Source: Photobacterium sp. TLY01
GTDB lineage: Bacteria; Pseudomonadota; Gammaproteobacteria; Enterobacterales; Vibrionaceae
Reading direction: 5' to 3'
Assembly: GCF_021432065.1 (NCBI RefSeq)
Contig: NZ_CP090365.1
Location: 1,282,556-1,346,555, forward strand
DNA length: 64,000 bases
A program made the position numbers and the translations under genes. Within the stretch, counting starts at the first letter, position 1. Every line of letters begins with the position of its first letter. Shown piece after piece: positions 1-9,143 of this stretch. The notes below the pieces were generated by a model. That model saw only the letters and a program-made list of their open reading frames with translations. It was not told where the DNA came from and did no database searches.

Positions 1-1
1 G

Positions 2-394
2 GCCGCTCTGGCCAAGCAACAAGGTGTAGACCAGCGGGTCCGTTTTCTGGGCAAACTCAGTCAGGAAGAATTATCCGCCTATTATGGCGCGGCAGACTTA
101 CTGGCGCTGGCTTCCGACAGAGAAGGCTGGGCAAATGTCTTACTGGAATCCATGGCTTGCGGCACACCCGTTGTGGCGACCAATATCTGGGGAACCCCTG
201 AAGTCGTCCGTAAACCACAGGCCGGCACTTTGGTTGAGCGGAATGTCACCGCCATCGCCGACGGTATCCGCCAGTTGCTCAACAAACCCTTTTCCCGTGC
301 GGAAACCCGTCATTACGCCGAGCAATTCGACTGGTCTGCCACCTCTGAGGGGCAGTATCAGCTCTTCAACCGTTTGATCAAGGATGCCTCATGA
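2..394 (+). CDS. GT4 glycosyltransferase, C-terminal part (cut by window edge)
   Basis: An open frame enters from the left edge and ends at the TGA at 392-394, so only about the last 130 residues are visible. They form the second Rossmann half of a GT-B retaining glycosyltransferase of family GT4. Residues read ASDREGWANVLLE, which carries the EX7E-type nucleotide-sugar motif, followed by SMACGTPVVATNIWGTPEVV, the typical donor-site loop. The stop overlaps the next start (ATGA), so the two glycosyltransferases are translationally coupled. It probably adds a sugar to a lipid-linked exopolysaccharide repeat unit at the inner membrane. Donor and acceptor cannot be told from sequence. Confidence 0.85.
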   Translation, partial: AALAKQQGVDQRVRFLGKLSQEELSAYYGAADLLALASDREGWANVLLESMACGTPVVATNIWGTPEVVRKPQAGTLVERNVTAIADGIRQLLNKPFSRAETRHYAEQFDWSATSEGQYQLFNRLIKDAS

Positions 395-1554
395 AGATTC
401 TCTATCACCACAGGGTCGCTTCCAAAGATGGTCAGTATGTCCATATCGAGGCCATTATCGGTGCCCTTCGCGAGCAAGGCCACGAAGTGGTTGTGGTGGC
501 ACCGGCTGTGTCCGATCAAGCGGCATTTGGCGCGGACGGCGGCTGGGTCAGCAAAGTGCGCCGCATGCTGCCCCGTTTCTTATCTGAGATCCTGGAGTTT
601 GGCTACAGCGCTTATGATTTTGGCAAGCTGTGCATCACTTTATACCGGGAAAAACCGGATGCCATTTACGAGCGCTACAACCTGTTTCTTCCCTCAGGGA
701 TCCTGGCGAAACAATTGTTCAATGTGCCACTGATATTAGAAATCAACGCCCCGTTGTTCGATGAGCGCAATGCCTACGGCGGATTGTCACTCACCTGGCT
801 GGCCCGCTGGTCTGAACTGTTCACCTGGCGTAACGCCGATCATACCCTGCCGGTCAGCCATGTCCTGGCCAGTTATGTCCGGGGGGCTGGCGTCCCTGAA
901 CCTGCCATCCGTGTGATTCCCAACGGAATCGACAGCCGCTTGTTTCATCCTGCTGTGAGCAAAGAAAAAAAGCCTGAATTCGCAGATAGCCTGGTGGTTG
1001 GATTTGTCGGCTTCTGCCGCGAATGGCATCAGTTAGATCACGTTTTATCACTGATTGTTGATTTCAACCGGCAGCGGAACCCTGACGACCCGGAAGTGAA
1101 ACTCCTCATCGTCGGTGACGGCCCGGTTCTGGATGACCTGAAAAAACAGGCGCGCGCGCTCAAAGCCGAGCACCAGATTCACATCACAGGATTGATTGAT
1201 CGCGAGCATATCCCAGAATGGTTATCTCAAATCGACATCGCCCTGCAACCGGCGGTCACCCCCTGGTGCTCACCGCTCAAGCTGATCGAATATCTGGCGT
1301 GCGGTAAAGCCATCGTCGCGCCAGACAGCAAGAACATTCAAGAGCTGCTGAGAGATGGTGAGAATGCTCTGCTGTTCCAGGCGGATCATCTACCCGATAT
1401 GCTGGAGCAGATTAAACGTTTGTTGTCCGATGAGGCACTGCGTCAGCAATTAAGTGACAATGCGGCAGCCAGCATTGCCAGACAGCAACTGACCTGGTCG
1501 GACAATGCCCGAAAAATCGTCAGTATTTTTGAGTCTTTGATCAGTAAATCCTGA
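391..1554 (+). CDS. GT4 family glycosyltransferase
   Basis: A 387-residue GT-B glycosyltransferase that overlaps the preceding one by 4 bases (ATGA). The N-terminal half starts MKILYHHRVASKDGQYVHIE, the acceptor-side fold of GT4 enzymes. The C-terminal half has VVGFVGFCREWH, a LLIVGDGP strand and SPLKLIEYLACGKAIVAPD, the donor-binding segment in its SPLKxxEYMACG variant rather than the EX7E form. No membrane segment is visible, so it is expected in the cytoplasm or at the membrane face. It is the last rightward gene of this arm of the polysaccharide locus and meets the ligase-like gene head-on at about 1.6 kb. The specific sugar is unknown. Confidence 0.9.
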   Translation: MKILYHHRVASKDGQYVHIEAIIGALREQGHEVVVVAPAVSDQAAFGADGGWVSKVRRMLPRFLSEILEFGYSAYDFGKLCITLYREKPDAIYERYNLFLPSGILAKQLFNVPLILEINAPLFDERNAYGGLSLTWLARWSELFTWRNADHTLPVSHVLASYVRGAGVPEPAIRVIPNGIDSRLFHPAVSKEKKPEFADSLVVGFVGFCREWHQLDHVLSLIVDFNRQRNPDDPEVKLLIVGDGPVLDDLKKQARALKAEHQIHITGLIDREHIPEWLSQIDIALQPAVTPWCSPLKLIEYLACGKAIVAPDSKNIQELLRDGENALLFQADHLPDMLEQIKRLLSDEALRQQLSDNAAASIARQQLTWSDNARKIVSIFESLISKS

Positions 1555-1626
1555 TCGTGGCCAGAGGAAGGGCACATGGGGGCACAACGTATCGCTCTGA
1601 GATTCCGGACATCAGGTCGACATGCA

Positions 1627-2970
1627 TCAGAGCGAAGAGAGACCTTGCAGCCCGGACATCGCTTTACGCCGTGCCCGTCGCTGGCTGACCATGACTTTCA
1701 CCTGCATGCTTAACGCCGCCATCGCCGCGGCCAATACCCAGAAAAGCTCAAGATAAGCCAGGGATAGCGCGGCCCCTGCCGTACAGTAACCCAGCAAAGA
1801 CACCTGCATCATGCGCGCCAGATCAATCTGCCAGTGGTGAGTGTCATTCCATGGCGGTCGGCTCAGTGTCACAATGACCCAGCGCATTTTCAAAAACAAC
1901 AGCAGGATAAGCAGCATGAACAGGGAGAACCCGACAAAGCCATGATCCCCTAACACCTGAAAATAAATACTGTGCGCGGCCCAGCTTTCTTCTCCGGGGG
2001 GCGGCGTTTCAATGATATCGATTTTATAAATATCCAGCGCGAGCCTGTCCCACACCGGCTGAAAATAAGTGGCTTTAAAGCCAGCGCCCAACACCGGTCG
2101 TTCCAACGCCATCAAAGTGTGGATTTTCCACGACGTCAGACGGTTGGTGAAAGAAGAATCCTGAGTGGCTGTTTCTATGGTTTCCATCCTGTCATACCAC
2201 TTATCCGGTAGCAGCAAGACAGAGAGTGACACGATCATTGCCACACCCAATAACGTCAGAACTTTCTTATTGCTTCTGAACCAGAAATAACAGCCGATCA
2301 CAGCCAGAGCAAGTACACCGCCTCTGGAATAGGTCCCCAGTACCGACAGAACACACAGCACTAACATGCTGATCAGCCCGATACGAATCCACTTTTCCTG
2401 AACGGACTTCAACTGATAAATGCACAAAGGGATCACCATACATAAAGCAGCGGCAAGGTGGTTGTTGTCTGAGATCAAATGGCCGGATGGCCCCTGGATT
2501 TTATGTCCGCCTAAGCTGGCCAGAAACTTCAGCCCTTCCACGGCACCAAAGAAGCCCACTGACATTAAGATCCCCCAAAGCAGCATTTCGAACTCATGCT
2601 TTTTCCGGATGATGAGTGCAATCATGATGAACAACAGGAAAATCTTGGAAAATTTTTCCCATTCCGGCCACACCAGTTCAGGAAAAATAATGGTGTTGTA
2701 GGTGGTTAAACCGGTATGGAGCCAAAACAAGACAGCAATGAAGACAACCCCGTCAAATATAACCGCGGGTTTCTTCCTGGAAAAAAGGTAAGTCATCAGC
2801 GTCAGCAAGGCGAACACAGTGTTGTAGCTGATCGGCTTGGCAAACCCGTAAACCCAATAAGCAGGCACAAATAAACCCGACCACAACCAGAGAGAGACCG
2901 CAATGTAAGAACGTCTCAGCGCAAAACAAGCCAGGATCAGAAAAACGCTGATTAAGACGACATCTCTCAT
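1627..2970 (-). CDS. O-antigen ligase/Wzy-like membrane protein, exosortase-A-associated type
   Basis: A 447-residue polytopic membrane protein with about ten hydrophobic segments and a large periplasmic loop in the second half. The first 70 residues (MRDVVLISVFLILACFALRR...) resemble the family annotated as putative O-glycosylation ligase of the exosortase A system, which combines a DUF5935-like N-terminus with a Wzy_C ligase/polymerase domain. The segment GTYSRGGVLALAVIGCYFWF is the conserved SRGG-type loop of that superfamily. The ATG at 2970 has AGGGAG about 7 bases upstream. It could polymerise the polysaccharide or transfer glycan to an acceptor; sequence alone does not decide. It is transcribed leftward, as are the flippase and deacetylase to its right. 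Confidence 0.8.
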   Translation of the reverse strand: MRDVVLISVFLILACFALRRSYIAVSLWLWSGLFVPAYWVYGFAKPISYNTVFALLTLMTYLFSRKKPAVIFDGVVFIAVLFWLHTGLTTYNTIIFPELVWPEWEKFSKIFLLFIMIALIIRKKHEFEMLLWGILMSVGFFGAVEGLKFLASLGGHKIQGPSGHLISDNNHLAAALCMVIPLCIYQLKSVQEKWIRIGLISMLVLCVLSVLGTYSRGGVLALAVIGCYFWFRSNKKVLTLLGVAMIVSLSVLLLPDKWYDRMETIETATQDSSFTNRLTSWKIHTLMALERPVLGAGFKATYFQPVWDRLALDIYKIDIIETPPPGEESWAAHSIYFQVLGDHGFVGFSLFMLLILLLFLKMRWVIVTLSRPPWNDTHHWQIDLARMMQVSLLGYCTAGAALSLAYLELFWVLAAAMAALSMQVKVMVSQRRARRKAMSGLQGLSSL

Positions 2971-2981
2971 ATTCCTGCTCC

Positions 2982-3230
2982 CTAACGCCGATGCTTTGAC
3001 TTATTTTGCGGCTTTTTTGCGTCGCATGCTTTGTCCTGTCTGATTGAACGTATGCAAAGATACACCAAGATAAACAGACCCGTTGCGAAAAGGATTGATT
3101 CCACGGTCCAACTCCTTATCTGAGCATGTGAAAGGCTCAGATGACCTGGGCTTCCAGCTGGCATTTTTAACAGGAATGTGATTTTTTTAACCCCTCCTTT
3201 CACTATAGATCCTGATGATGGAAGCAACAA
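2982..3230 (-). CDS. possible small single-helix membrane protein
   Basis: An 82-codon frame just upstream of the ligase-like gene on the same strand. Residues around TVESILFATGLFILVYLCI form one clear transmembrane helix, followed by a basic, lysine-rich tail. The start is uncertain. An AGGAGGGG sequence lies inside the frame without a good start at the right distance, and an internal ATG near 3164 would leave about 60 residues. I do not recognise a family. The 12-base gap to the next start would suit co-transcription. It may be a real small membrane protein of the locus or chance coding. Confidence 0.35.
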   Translation of the reverse strand: MLLPSSGSIVKGGVKKITFLLKMPAGSPGHLSLSHAQIRSWTVESILFATGLFILVYLCIRSIRQDKACDAKKPQNKSKHRR

Positions 3231-3383
3231 AATTTTGACTATGAATCATTTGTCATCGGATTTTTCATCTGTCTGCCGAACACTGGCTCCAGAAGAGCGG
3301 TGCAATGAGAAAATATGCAATCAACTTAATACAATTCAACCGGGACCATAAAATAGCCGGTATCTCGGCCACAGAAAAACACA

Positions 3384-4850
3384 TCAATCAAACATAGGTA
3401 TTCTGATTATTTTTCCTAATTTCGTTTGTATACTCCGATATTCAGGAATCACCCGGATTAACACAGGCAATAATCCCAGTACAGAAACCGCATACACGAA
3501 CACGCCGGTTGCGATACCCAAGAGCAATCCCCATAAATGGCTCTCTATTTCAGAGACCACGGCCATGACACAGAAATACATCCATAAAGAAATAAAAAAC
3601 GGCACCAAAATAGCAGGGAGTACACGGCTGGTCTGCAGCCGGATAACCAGTAAGAAAATCAGGATTACGCAAACCAGAAATAAACCGCCAACCACTAAAC
3701 GTACAAAAGACAGGCTGTCGGGGTCATCGTATCCGGTCCCATAAAAACTGCCGATCACCAACAAAATCGCCAGACAATCACATTGAAATAACAGCGGCAT
3801 TCTGGATTTTAAGATCAATACCGTTTGTATCAGCATGTACAAGGTCATCACTATCATTAAAAATGACAAATTCTGCATGACTGGAATCACGCCAATCCAT
3901 TTTTCTCCCAGCACAACATAGACAAAGTCTTCCGCAATGGCGCACACACCAAAAGAGACAGGCATGGCAAGAAACATGAGCAAGGCCATTTGTGAGTACA
4001 GCCGCTCTTTCAGTAAATTGTCCTGATCTTTCAGTTTAGAAAACACGGAAAATGCCCCATGATTCATCGGCGCAAGAAAATCAGTAAACGGGAGCCAGGA
4101 AAATTCCTGCCCCATATTATAAAAACCGACATTTCGGCTGTTCAGAATATTACCCAGCAGCAACATATCGACCCGGGATCGCAGATACCCGGACACAGAG
4201 ACGAGATACAACCACTTGGATATGATCCACTGTTCTTTCCAGTACTGTGTGCACCACCGGGGCCGAAACGGGCAAAGAATATAACTGGTGATCACTTCAA
4301 TGACGGCCATCAGAATTACACCCGCAATGAGTGCCCAATAATTTCCAATCACCAATGCAACGGCTATGGTACACACACTGCCGAGGGTTTTCGCCACCAT
4401 CAGCATCATGGTTTCCATTTTAAAGTTGAAGTTTTTTTCGAACAGATCCATGCCCACATTATGGAAAGCAAGAATCAAGGGAATCATGCTGACGACACGA
4501 ATCACAGTCGCCATCTCTGGCTCGCTGGTATAAATGGCGACCCAATCTGCCGACAGAAATAAAAAAGACGCAGATACCAGACGAAACAACAAATTCAAAG
4601 ACCAAATGCTGTGCAGTTTATTTTCATCTGTCATATCTTCCATCAGCACATATCTTTTTGTGCCCACAGTCGACAGCGCAATGAAAAAATACACAAAAAA
4701 CATCGTGAAACCGGCAATCCCATAGTCTTCCGGCGACAGTAAACGCACCAGAACCAGAGTACTGATCAGCCCGATACACCGGTTATACCAAATCGTCATC
4801 ATCGACCACTTGGCCCCAGAAAATATCGCTTGGGAATACTGATCGGCCAT
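3384..4850 (-). CDS. Wzx-type lipopolysaccharide/oligosaccharide flippase
   Basis: A 488-residue membrane protein of the MOP (multidrug/oligosaccharidyl-lipid/polysaccharide exporter) superfamily. The N-terminus shows the family signature: SGAKWSMMTIWYNRCIGLIS and then LVRLLSPEDYGIAGFTMFFV, the LxPxDYGxxG motif of Wzx/RfbX proteins. About 12-14 hydrophobic segments follow. It should move undecaprenyl-linked repeat units from the cytoplasmic to the periplasmic leaflet. It stands 12 bases behind the deacetylase-like gene, so the two are probably co-transcribed. Together with the ligase/polymerase-like protein it suggests a Wzx/Wzy-like route. Confidence 0.88.
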   Translation of the reverse strand: MADQYSQAIFSGAKWSMMTIWYNRCIGLISTLVLVRLLSPEDYGIAGFTMFFVYFFIALSTVGTKRYVLMEDMTDENKLHSIWSLNLLFRLVSASFLFLSADWVAIYTSEPEMATVIRVVSMIPLILAFHNVGMDLFEKNFNFKMETMMLMVAKTLGSVCTIAVALVIGNYWALIAGVILMAVIEVITSYILCPFRPRWCTQYWKEQWIISKWLYLVSVSGYLRSRVDMLLLGNILNSRNVGFYNMGQEFSWLPFTDFLAPMNHGAFSVFSKLKDQDNLLKERLYSQMALLMFLAMPVSFGVCAIAEDFVYVVLGEKWIGVIPVMQNLSFLMIVMTLYMLIQTVLILKSRMPLLFQCDCLAILLVIGSFYGTGYDDPDSLSFVRLVVGGLFLVCVILIFLLVIRLQTSRVLPAILVPFFISLWMYFCVMAVVSEIESHLWGLLLGIATGVFVYAVSVLGLLPVLIRVIPEYRSIQTKLGKIIRIPMFD

Positions 4851-4862
4851 ACTTTACTGCCC

Positions 4863-5822
4863 TTATCCCTGACTGAGCGCCATGTCTTTTGCCAAAACAA
4901 CTTCGCCATTCAGCTCACGCTGAAACCAGTCGATATAACGTCGCGTGGTATTTTTTAATCGCTCACAGTCTTCGCCTGTAGGCACATAAGGCGTCATGCC
5001 AGCCACCAGGCTGGGAGAGTGAAATGACAACACAAACACATCCTGGCCTATCGCCATCTGAGCCTGAGTGATCGCCTGAAGCTGAGCAAGATCATTACCT
5101 TCCGGTGACAGACGGTGCCGGCTGAGACGCAGCAACTTACCAAAAATGCGGCTGAGCCCGTTACGATTGACTGTCCGGCACCACGCCGGACACTGATTGG
5201 CTTTCTTTTCAACCCGCCTGGAAACCGATAGCCAGGAACTGGTATGGGGAATATGCCGAATTGTATTGTCGACAAAAAGGGCATTGGTATAGTCACTGAA
5301 ATCCGGCCCTTGCTGATGGCTGAAATCACAGTAAGCACTGATACTGAGATCAACCTGATAGCCCAGTGCTCGCAGGTGCTCACTGGTCCATCGGCCATAG
5401 CCGTAGCGTCCCGCAAGATACGTCACCGGAGAGGCGCCTGACACGGCATAAATTCTTTCTGTCAGCCGGCTTATTTTTTCATGCTCAAGTTCGGGTGCCA
5501 GATTACAGGGGTAGGATTCAAAATCCGTGACGGCCTGATCCTGAACAATCCCGGGTGGGTTCACCCAGGGATGCAAATGCGCCGCAAATTCAACAGATTC
5601 AGCCCCGTTTTCTTGACAGTGGGCGATCACTTCCCTGCCTCCGGCACTGTCAACAAACGGATAGTCCATGGCCAGCGTGATCTTCGCGCCACGCTCAATC
5701 AGCTCCCCCATAAAAGGGATCAGAACGTGATGGTGCGTCACAGCCGTATTGGTGCTGTGAAATCCCTGATTCCAGTCAAACTCTTCCTCAGCATGGATCA
5801 CAACCAGTAGTTTCACGTCCAT
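4863..5822 (-). CDS. polysaccharide deacetylase-like protein
   Basis: Read from the ATG at 5822, which has AGGAGA 5 bases upstream, this is a 319-residue protein. A longer frame to 5942 exists but lacks such a site. The N-terminus VVIHAEEEFDW resembles the first metal-binding motif of NodB/WalW-type deacetylases. Further on are FAAHLHPWVNPP (an HxH metal-ligand pattern), AGRYGYGRW (the RxGY-like motif) and SFHSPSL with a late histidine. No signal peptide is visible, so it may act on lipid-linked precursors in the cytoplasm. Deacetylases of this sort are regular members of exosortase-A polysaccharide loci. The substrate is unknown. Confidence 0.75.
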   Translation of the reverse strand: MDVKLLVVIHAEEEFDWNQGFHSTNTAVTHHHVLIPFMGELIERGAKITLAMDYPFVDSAGGREVIAHCQENGAESVEFAAHLHPWVNPPGIVQDQAVTDFESYPCNLAPELEHEKISRLTERIYAVSGASPVTYLAGRYGYGRWTSEHLRALGYQVDLSISAYCDFSHQQGPDFSDYTNALFVDNTIRHIPHTSSWLSVSRRVEKKANQCPAWCRTVNRNGLSRIFGKLLRLSRHRLSPEGNDLAQLQAITQAQMAIGQDVFVLSFHSPSLVAGMTPYVPTGEDCERLKNTTRRYIDWFQRELNGEVVLAKDMALSQG

Positions 5823-6304
5823 CGTTTCTCCTGATTCACTGCAATGCCAGCCTGCAACGACACCATTCTGAACTTCTCCCCGAGACGGGATTGTGCTGAT
5901 GTTGTACGGTCTGCTCAGGTGTTTCTCCAGACAGCCACCCAAGATCAGTTACCATCAGCATGATTTATTTGTGATGTCTCTGTTAAAAATGGCACATGAA
6001 CCCCAGTGCCACCATGCCAGATCATAAAATTGTCTTACCCGTTTTCAGAATCCATTCATGCCAGCTATCGTCATTTCACCTTCTGCCATTGCGCTAACTG
6101 CTTATAATTTCATTTTTTTCTGTTTCCATTCCTGCGGTGATTACGCCAACACGGCACACAGGCTCTGCCGGATCACACAGCTGAGTTATGGTTAATTTGT
6201 GGAACTTGCTTCATCTTGTCTCAACATTCTTACCTATACTCGATCTTGAATATTGTTTGATGTTAATCACACTTTTAAAGCAGATATGAGCCGGGAGCGG
6301 ACTG
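5823..6304. other. 482-base divergent intergenic region
   Basis: This stretch separates the leftward deacetylase gene from the rightward beta-helix gene and must hold promoters for both. The only promoter-like element I can point to is TATACT at 6235-6240, about 65 bases upstream of the rightward start, and it has no good -35 at 16-18 bases. I looked for GG-N10-GC sigma-54 elements, which are common in exosortase loci, and found none convincing. The left 120 bases stay open in the deacetylase frame but are probably leader. Confidence 0.5.
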
Positions 6305-7864
6305 ATGATTTCGAAAGGAATAAAAACCTATTTTGCGACAATCGGTGTTCTCGCTCATGTCGTGATACTTGTCGCCGGTGTGTTTCTGGTGAAACACTGG
6401 AGCGCACAAAACCAGACTCTGCCCGCTGCTTTGCGCCAGTCAGCCAGCCATATTGAACAAGCATTTCCAAAGCTGGCACCTGTCAATCAGGCCGTTGCCA
6501 GTGTAGCCGGTAACCTTGCCAGCCCTTCATACTTCTGGCGTGAATTTGATACCAGATACTGGCCATCCGTCGGGCCTGAATGGTCATCAGCCGGCCCTCA
6601 GTCAGAAACCAGTCAGCCCGCACCGCTCGGCACCCTTTGGGTATCCGATGAACAAAGTTTTGAAAAAGCGTTGGAAGAAGTGTTACCCGGCCAGGACATA
6701 GTGGTGAAAAAAGGAACTTATTTTTTCAGCAGCAAACGCCTGAATATCAGCCAGGTTACCCCCTCTGCATCGCGCCCTGTGGCCTTGCGGGCAGAAGAGC
6801 CGGGCACAGTGCTGCTGCAGCTCGACGGGTTGGAGGGCATCGTGATTAACCAGCCCTACTGGACAGTCTCCGGGCTGACCTTTCAGGGTGTTTGTCCAAC
6901 CCCTTCTGATTGCGATCATGCGCTGCACATTGTTGGCGATGCCGACCACAATCTGATTCAGAACAATGTCTTCATTGATTTCAACGCCGCCATCAAGGTC
7001 AACCGGATGGCGGATAAGTTTCCCGATCACGGCACGATTCAACGCAACCACTTTTATAACACTCAGCCGAGAGACACCTCGCGATCCGTAACGCCCATCA
7101 ACCTTGACCATGGCAACGCCTGGACGATCAACCGCAACATCATCCGTGATTTCATCAAATCCGGCGGTAATCAGGTCAGCTACGGCGCTTTTATGAAAGG
7201 TGGTAATGAACACGGGATCATAGAAAACAACCTGGTGATCTGTAACAGCACCAGCCGCAAATATGAGGGTTATCAGATTGGTCTGTCACTCGGTGGCGGC
7301 GGTATGGAGCAGGAAAACCGGCGAGGACAAACAGATCTTGAAGGGGTCAACCACACGGTCCGTAACAATATCGTCCTGCATTGCAATGACGTGGGGCTTT
7401 ATATTAATAAGTCTGCCAATTCCCTGATCAACAACAACATTCTCTATCACACCTCCGGCATCGACGTTCGTTTTCCGCAATCCAGTGCCGAACTGGTCAA
7501 CAACATTGTGAGCGGCAAAATACGGGAACGCGATCAGGGCAAAGCGTCTGCCTCACACAACCTCATTCTTTCCCCGGACTATCTGACCGAAAAACAGCAG
7601 ATGGACGATTGGTTTACCTCACCAGCAATCGGCAATTTTTCACCGAAAGACGATGAGATCAAAGCAAAACTGACCCGCAGTGCCACTGGCTATCCGGTCG
7701 CAACACAGGAAAAAAATCTGTCGGACTTCTGTGGCAACCCGATCAGTGCACAAGATACATTTGCCGGCGCCTTTAAGGACAGTCAGCACTGCTTTCGGAC
7801 AAGGCCCGACGCTTCAGGGCTCGTCGCTTCAAAGCACGAATCGCTTTCTTCACTGAATAAGTAA
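6305..7864 (+). CDS. secreted right-handed parallel beta-helix protein, polysaccharide-lyase-like
   Basis: A 519-residue protein whose ATG follows GGGAGCGG. The first 30 residues (GVLAHVVILVAGVFLV) form a signal peptide or anchor. From about residue 100, LGTLWVSDEQSFEKAL and LPGQDIVVKKGTYFF match the opening of chondroitinase-B/PL6-like beta-helix proteins, and many N-x-I/V turns follow (NLIQNNVFIDF, GTIQRNHFYN, HGIIENNLVI, TVRNNIVLHC, LINNNILYH), the ladder of a parallel beta-helix. In exopolysaccharide loci such proteins trim or modify the polymer in the periplasm. Catalytic residues cannot be assigned by eye. Its last 92 bases overlap the convergent GNAT gene. Confidence 0.82.
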   Translation: MISKGIKTYFATIGVLAHVVILVAGVFLVKHWSAQNQTLPAALRQSASHIEQAFPKLAPVNQAVASVAGNLASPSYFWREFDTRYWPSVGPEWSSAGPQSETSQPAPLGTLWVSDEQSFEKALEEVLPGQDIVVKKGTYFFSSKRLNISQVTPSASRPVALRAEEPGTVLLQLDGLEGIVINQPYWTVSGLTFQGVCPTPSDCDHALHIVGDADHNLIQNNVFIDFNAAIKVNRMADKFPDHGTIQRNHFYNTQPRDTSRSVTPINLDHGNAWTINRNIIRDFIKSGGNQVSYGAFMKGGNEHGIIENNLVICNSTSRKYEGYQIGLSLGGGGMEQENRRGQTDLEGVNHTVRNNIVLHCNDVGLYINKSANSLINNNILYHTSGIDVRFPQSSAELVNNIVSGKIRERDQGKASASHNLILSPDYLTEKQQMDDWFTSPAIGNFSPKDDEIKAKLTRSATGYPVATQEKNLSDFCGNPISAQDTFAGAFKDSQHCFRTRPDASGLVASKHESLSSLNK

Positions 7865-8945
7865 AATGCGGATAGCGAAACTGATGGATCGCCAGCCGGC
7901 ATTCTCGGTTGGCGAACGTTTTTTTGTAGCGGGCAATCCCGCCCATGAAATCGTATCCCAGCGCCCCTTTCTCCCAGGCATCCTGGATCAACAGATAGTG
8001 GGCAACCAATCCGGGTTTGAGATGATTATCCCCCGGGCCATAATTGAGCGCACTTAAGTAGAACAGCACCCAGTGGCCATAATGAAAATTATAAATCACC
8101 CCCAGATCTTGCTCGCCGGCCTGCAGGTGATGAATCGCAACCTGCCCTTCCGGCAGCCCACGCCGGATCAGTTCGTGATGAAAATGAAGAAAACCGGGAT
8201 TCGCAAAACCACTTTGTTCTGATTTATTCCCCCACCGACTCATATGGTAGTCCGCCGCATGATTGAAAAATTCAAGCCCCTGGGCGACTGAAACCGCCGT
8301 GGTGATTTTCATTTCGCCCAGCGCCCTGTACTTGTTCAGGCTGCGTTTGATCTGATAACGGGCATTTCGCGATAGGAAGCTATCCAGCGTCTGTTGTTGC
8401 TCCTTGAGCGGTGCAAAATCCAGCGCAAAAGCCACCGATTCCCAGACCACTTCCTTCTCGATGGCGGCTAAACCCGGACTGGCCGCCGCGGGCTGAGGCA
8501 GGTTCATCACAAATTCCACGTCCAGACTGGCGCCAACCTCGAAGGAATCTGTGCCATTCATTTGCGACATCACACAGGCTGTCATCAACGGGCGAACGGT
8601 ATCAGCGACTGTCTTGTCCATCAGGTAATCGTTATATTCAATCCAGATTTGATCCTGCGCGGGAATACCGGTCCGGTGAAGGCAGAACTGTCGTCCATAA
8701 GACAGCCCGGCGATCTTTTTTTCTTTCATGACGACAATGCCCAGGCCGACAATCTTTTCATCTTGCTTAGCAAGAACAACACAAAAATTGTCCACAAAAC
8801 AATCCAGCCAGGTGCCTATCCAGAGCCAGGATAAAAACAGATTCGGTTCAGCCCGCGCTTCAAGCGCACGCCAGTGTTTTTCTAACCACTTTTGATCGGG
8901 GTTCACCATCCACTCACACTGTATCAAGCTGTTTTTACTTTCCAT
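7773..8945 (-). CDS. FemAB-like GNAT acyltransferase
   Basis: A 390-residue protein of the FemAB/BioF2-like GNAT fold, with AGGAC upstream of its ATG at 8945. The N-terminus (WLEKHWRALEARAEPNLFLSW) is characteristic of proteins annotated as exosortase-associated FemAB-related or GNAT N-acetyltransferase. The C-terminal half has VAIHHLQAGEQDLGVIYNFHYG and HYLLIQDAWEKGALGYDFMGG, ending in YKKTFAN, all typical of that family. It probably transfers an acyl or aminoacyl group to a polysaccharide sugar. The tail contains a short duplication (ALKRRALKRRAL) and lies in the 92-base overlap with the convergent beta-helix gene. Confidence 0.82.
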   Translation of the reverse strand: MESKNSLIQCEWMVNPDQKWLEKHWRALEARAEPNLFLSWLWIGTWLDCFVDNFCVVLAKQDEKIVGLGIVVMKEKKIAGLSYGRQFCLHRTGIPAQDQIWIEYNDYLMDKTVADTVRPLMTACVMSQMNGTDSFEVGASLDVEFVMNLPQPAAASPGLAAIEKEVVWESVAFALDFAPLKEQQQTLDSFLSRNARYQIKRSLNKYRALGEMKITTAVSVAQGLEFFNHAADYHMSRWGNKSEQSGFANPGFLHFHHELIRRGLPEGQVAIHHLQAGEQDLGVIYNFHYGHWVLFYLSALNYGPGDNHLKPGLVAHYLLIQDAWEKGALGYDFMGGIARYKKTFANRECRLAIHQFRYPHFTYSVKKAIRALKRRALKRRALSESSADCP

Positions 8946-9143
8946 TTCTTGTCCTGCGCCCTAATTGTTCCGTTCGCATCAAGCATAGCAGAGCAACCGG
9001 CAACGCACTTTTCAGCGGGTTTCATGGCTGTTTTTTACTGCCACGATGCGTACAACAAACTTTTATGTCAAAGCGATTCGTCGCAGTGTCAAAAATGTGA
9101 CTATTCTAAAAAAGTCCATCTGAAAATTCTGACAGGGATGATT

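Noticed and set aside
5823..6304. Sigma-54 promoter for the beta-helix gene
   Set aside because: Several TGGCAC-like and GC-containing words occur, but none has the GG-N10-GC spacing.
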